A stretch of 64,000 bases of DNA from Rhytidiadelphus loreus (Eukaryota > Streptophyta > Bryopsida > Hypnales > Hylocomiaceae): positions 45,637,001 to 45,701,000 of the forward strand of contig OX344765.1 of the NCBI GenBank assembly GCA_947034895.1. The letters run 5' to 3'. The notes below the pieces were generated by a model. It was not told the DNA's origin. It made no database searches and worked only from the letters and a program-made list of their open reading frames with translations. Each line of letters starts with the position of its first letter. The first letter of the stretch is position 1. A program made the position numbers and the translations under genes. Positions 59,586 to 64,000 of this stretch are shown here, one piece after another.

Positions 59586-59999
59586 TGTTAACAATCCGTC
59601 CTTCTTAAGTTTGAGATGTATGCAAGCACTAAAAGTTAGAACAAAGTTGTTAAAGGCTACTTGCAACTCAATAAAGCCATCTTCACATTATTGGAACGAA
59701 TATAGACCCTATAGGCATGTGTGGATTATATACATTTATAGAGTGATTTGTTGTGATATGTTTTGTATAAGTTAATAATAAATGTCATTGGAGATAGTTA
59801 CATTCCTTCTCGCATTCTCCCTCTCTAATATAAATTATCTTTTGTGCATCACTAAAACTATATGTATTTGTTTTTAATAGCATGAAATATTTTATTTAGT
59901 TACTATATCATGTTGATGCATGACTACAATATGTCATGTCCATTTAAAATGTATGGAAAATGTGATTGTAGTTTATGGCTCAAGCTTTTTTGGACCTTA

Positions 60000-61330
60000 G
60001 TCACTCCAATCACAAACTGCACACACAAATTAAAGAAATGTGACTTTCAATCATTCGGAATATCATTTACTTCAGTCATATTTTAAAATATATATTGGCC
60101 AAAATATGACTAGCTATAGTCACATAATGCTTATAGTCATGCCAAAATGTGACTTTGTGCATCCCAAAACATGATTGCATTCAATCATAAAATTACCAAT
60201 AACATCCACATGAACTATCACATCAAACAAAAATATGACTCATAAGAGTCATTTTCTACATTAGCAAAAAATATGACTCACAAGAGTCATATTCCACGTC
60301 AACAAAAAAAAATGACTACACAAAGTCATATCTCGGGGGTGCATTTAGTTCTACTATAACAAACCACATGTGAACAAGTAGTTTCTAAAAAACTATAATT
60401 TCAACCTAAAATTTTGATCATTTTTTAATAATGACTATAGATTTCTATTGCCAAAATTTCCAACTCAAATAAAATATGAAACGATTTTTAGAAGAGGTTG
60501 AAAATGAATTAAAATGGCATGTTTTCAACTCAAATAATTATAGAGAACACATTTAGATGACCATTGAATCAATATTCAACTCAAAATTAGCTTTCAATAG
60601 AGAGTTATTTTTAGGAATTTTTTGTTCATATTTTAGACAATTTTTTCTTATATAATATAGGAGTGTGAAAGTCATTTTTCAGTTCTACAATGTATCTTTT
60701 TACTTCAAAAATTTGTAAATAATTATTATTAACAAATAAAAATATCAATAATTCAAAACATAAAATTTCAAAGTAGGAAAATCTATTCATGTTTTTTTAA
60801 TTTTGTTTTATTTAAAATTCAAAAAGTACATAGGGGGTCCAAAGTTTTGTTCGCACATGGTTTCTAATGGACACTCTAAGTGATCCTCCCGAGAATCATA
60901 TGCTACATCAGCCAAAATATGACTCATTAGAGTCATATTCCACATCAACAAAAAATATGACTACAAAATCATATGCCATGTTAGCCAAAATATGACTCAC
61001 AAGAATCATATTCCATATCAAGTAAAAATATGACTATATAGAATCACATACCATATAGTTTTTTTCCTTTACCCAAGCAAGTCAAAAGAAAATCAAGCCT
61101 TCACGGATAGTCAATGTATATGTCACATTGACAAAATATGGCTAATTATATCCTCTAACAATTGTATTTATATATGACTCATGTCCAAAGCGACTAGTTC
61201 GTAATGATTGGACCTAGTTATATCATTCATCATCTACACTAATTCTTACATGAGTCATATTTTGAGATTTTGCAACTCACAACAATCACATATTGTAGTT
61301 ATAAAACACCCATTTTGTTTTAGTGATTGC
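60000..61330. repeat. Cluster of short TATGACT...AGTCATA palindromes
   Basis: Units such as ATATGACTCATTAGAGTCAT and ACAAAAAATATGACTACAC recur about ten times at 60060-60340 and 60900-61080, split by the MITE at 60332-60893. Similar words occur near 58340-58460. Probably remnants of a palindromic satellite or nested miniature elements. Confidence 0.6.
60332..60893 (+). mobile_element. hAT-like MITE, copy 2
   Basis: 562 bp. Starts CTCGGGGGTGCATTTAG and ends CTAAGTGATCCTCCCGAG. Flanked by AGTCATAT (60324-60331) and AATCATAT (60894-60901), an 8-bp duplication with one mismatch. The interior matches 5688-6270 and, inverted, 62373-62936. Confidence 0.75.
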
Positions 61331-62372
61331 ACTAGTTTCTCATAATGTTCCTTCAACATTGACTCACCACCTCCATGAGGTTGCAAACAAACCTCCCAAT
61401 TTTACTCATGAAGTTAACGGAAAGAATTTATAATATTGTCTATAATTCAAAACACTGGAGCAACATGTTGATCTTTGTGCATTGAAAACAACACACTAGC
61501 CTTGACAAAATTGCAACTTCTAAATTTTAATGTCCACTTCCATCCTTGGTTCTAGAGCTCAACTAGTGCAAATATAATAGAATTTGTCATTTTGACATGT
61601 GAAACAACTTGGTGATCTATAACATGTGCTTGATTGGTTATAGCGTTGGATTTCCTTCCATGTTGTAGCTCCTTAATTGGTCTCGTAATTGGTAACCTCT
61701 ACGATCTAGTTTGAACACATTTTTGTTGTTTGGACTCACTTGTATTGTGAGAAGTTGTTGACTCCCCTTAAATCAATTGGCAAGCGTATCACCATGGAAT
61801 TGCCACTAGGAAGGTGCTATATCTTTCCCATCGGAACTCCAACTTGAAATATTTGGTTTGTTGATTCTTGATATAGTTAGTGTGGTGAGAATGGTCTTAT
61901 AGTTGTTACATGAACCCTTTGCATCATACAAAGTAGAAATATTTGGCTATGTGTCGAAAGAGTTGCCCCTACTTTGCATCGTATGCTTTGTAGAACGTAT
62001 GTGAGGTATTTCTGGAGTACCAATGCTAGCAGTTGTATGATGAGCTTTTTCACAAACCCAAGCCAACTTGCCTACATGAGAAAGATTGTCCAAAACTCAC
62101 AGAAGAGTCTTGAAGAAAGAGTTCTCTTTTCTACAATTGGAGGTGCTAGATTTATTGTAATAAAAGTTTCTCACCTAGTAGGCATACATAGCTTTGACAT
62201 GGATGTTATACTCCCCTATTTGGAGCTTCTGCTCCTTCCCCCCTAACAAATACAATCAAGCTATGTACCTCTTGTTCTTCTATTTGAAATAGACATTCTT
62301 ATGGTTTGAAATTGCAGCTTCTCTTTTTGAATCATTTGTTTTATTCTTGGGAGGATGCAAAACCAATGGGAG
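61331..62372. other. Unassigned DNA between two inverted MITEs
   Basis: Slightly more open-reading than its surroundings (for example 61974-62246 on +), but I recognise no protein family and see no splice signals. Confidence 0.35.
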
Positions 62373-62936
62373 CTTGGGGGGGTCATTTAGAGTGTCCATT
62401 AGAAACTACGTGCGAACAAAACTTTGGACCCCCTATATACTTTTTGAATTTTAAATAAAACAAAATTAAAAAAATATGAATAGATTTTCCTACTTTGAAA
62501 GTTTATGTTTTGAATTATTGATATTTTTATTTGTTAATAGTAATTAGTTACAAATTTTTGAAGTAAAAAGATACATTGTAGAACTGAAAAATAACTTTCA
62601 CACCCCTATATTATATAAGAAAAAATTGTCTAAAATATGAACAAAAAATTCCTAAAAATAACTCTCTATTGAAAGCTCATTTTGAGTTGAATATTGACTC
62701 AATGGTCATCTAAATGTGTCCTCTATAATTATGTGAGTTGAAAAACATGCCATTTTAATTCATTTTCAACCTCTTCTAGAAATCATTTCATATTTTATTT
62801 GAGTTGGAAATTTTGGCAATAGAAAGCTATAGTCATTATTAAACAATGTTCAAAATTTTAGGTTGAAATTATAGTGTATTAGAAACCACTTGTTTGCACA
62901 TGGTTTGTTATAGTAGAACTAAGTGCACCCCCCGAG
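62373..62936 (-). mobile_element. hAT-like MITE, copy 3 (inverted relative to copy 2)
   Basis: 564 bp. Starts CTTGGGGGGGTCATTTAGAG and ends AAGTGCACCCCCCGAG. Flanked by perfect 8-bp repeats AATGGGAG (62365-62372 and 62937-62944). It is the reverse complement of copy 2 with few differences, so both are recent insertions. Confidence 0.85.
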
Positions 62937-63240
62937 AATGGGAGCGACAAGGTCTTCTTCAATATTAATATTCTACAATGAGTGCTATAAAAATCACTCA
63001 AGTCTTCTTGGGATTCTTGTAAATGTTCTAACCGTGCATTAGGAATTGAAAATTGAGTTGTTGCATCAAAAGATTTTCCATTTTTGATACCTCAAACCCA
63101 AAGCGCAAATAACCCTTGGACTTTTTTAATTTGACATGGTTTGTGATGCTATTCTAATCCTTGGGAAAAGATAGTTGATCCATTACTAACCGATTAGAAT
63201 TCAAAAGAACTAAATTGAGGAAATGGCAATTTCTTTTATG

Positions 63241-63848
63241 CATTAGAGAAATTCTCAGCCCTCTGGAGGGCCGCTCCAGAGCAGCTGAAAGGACCCCAAG
63301 ATTACATTTAACTTTGCTTAATCCTATAGTCGATCACCGGAAGTCGCGATGTCCAACGACTGTTAGTGGTTCAAAATTCAATGAAATTAAACACAATTCC
63401 TATTTTAAACTTAACTATGAGCGGTTGAAAAACTACAAATTCTAAACTACATATCCCACATGGATTGTTCTACCTCCTACCACCTCATGTGTACATGAAG
63501 AGATTTTCTTCTCATCATTAAACATCCTAAACTAAGTGACTTTAAAAGCTAGTTGAAAAATGTAAGAGTTTCCTAATTTTTTTGGCAACTAGCTTGAAAA
63601 TTCACTTCATTTTGCTTATTTCATTGAATTTGTTTAATTTCCCAATAAATCACCTCGTATTTTCACGCGGTTGATTATTAAACAGACTTCTACTACACTT
63701 TTATTATTGGAGTTTTGACGTTTTTCACGATACTCACCCACTCTAACAATGCACTGCGGCTATATGCCCCTATTATTTCTCACGCGATTAATAGACTGGT
63801 TTGATCACTATGGAGCCGCCCTCTAGGGGGTTGAGAATTTCTCTAATG
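63241..63848. mobile_element. TIR element at the right edge, 608 bp
   Basis: Inverted ends of about 38 bp: CATTAGAGAAATTCTCAGCC ... GAGGGCCGCTCC on the left, and GGAGCCGCCCTCTAGG ... TTCTCTAATG on the right. No exact target duplication seen. The interior has no recognisable transposase. Confidence 0.6.
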
Positions 63849-64000
63849 AAAGTGAGATAAGTAAATAAACTTTAGGACAAATTAGGGACAAAATCCAACA
63901 CTAGCTAACAAAGTACTACATAACAAATACAATATTTTCTCAATGCTCCACAAAATCATTAGGAAAAATTTGAGGCCTGCAATGGGCTGCTAGTTTGGAG

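Noticed and set aside
61974..62246. 90-codon open frame between two MITEs
   Set aside because: No recognisable transposase or other family motif; open length is not exceptional for this DNA.
1..64000. LTR retrotransposons, tRNA/rRNA genes, CRISPR arrays
   Set aside because: Looked for reverse transcriptase/integrase motifs, paired LTRs and RNA genes and found none convincing. CRISPR is not expected in a plant nuclear genome.

Overview
The window looks like nuclear DNA of a land plant. Genes have short GT-AG introns, two products carry plastid-targeting features (a MinE plastid-division factor and an Ala-rich membrane protein), and plant-type families are present (B-box zinc finger, 2-alkenal reductase, PAP28/29-type phosphatase, LPP-beta-like phosphatase). 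Exons are moderately GC-rich and lie in very AT-rich, repeat-filled intergenic DNA. I see no intact retrotransposon. A non-seed plant (bryophyte or lycophyte) would fit, but that is inference and species cannot be told from the window.

Layout. 1-3432 (+): a coiled-coil / FCP1(NIF)-like phosphatase gene, open at the left edge, with in-frame stops before an apparent last exon. 3250-10130: a dense array of palindromic (fold-back) units and copies of that last exon, broken by two small DNA transposons whose empty sites survive in paralogous units, followed by GC-rich direct repeats to 10965. 11205-12151 (-): a decayed LPP-beta-like gene. 13313-14283: a transposon-like element. 16117-18882 (+): a three-exon gene for a plastid-type multi-pass membrane protein. 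19305-21538 (+): a five-exon metallophosphatase of the PAP28/29 type. 22391-25243 (-): a four-exon NADPH-dependent 2-alkenal reductase-like gene. 25.5-33.2 kb: gene-poor, with elements flanked by TTAA. 33220-35438 (-): a two-exon gene that appears to join a B-box zinc finger to a cyclin-like box, with a second spliced reading frame overlapping its 3' end. 36-52 kb: gene-poor, with CACTA-like miniature elements, tandem repeats and microsatellites. 52414-54348 (-): a two-exon MinE gene. 54.8-64 kb: gene-poor, with an almost perfect 290-base hairpin, two inverted copies of an 8-bp-TSD miniature element and a TIR element at the right edge.

All splice models were built by eye from GT/AG sites, phase and family similarity. 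For the phosphatase, the reductase and the plastid membrane protein every junction keeps phase. The genes do not form a pathway; this is an ordinary plant gene neighbourhood. The most unusual items are the B-box/cyclin combination, the fold-back/exon-duplication array beside the FCP1-like gene, and the TTAA-flanked elements.
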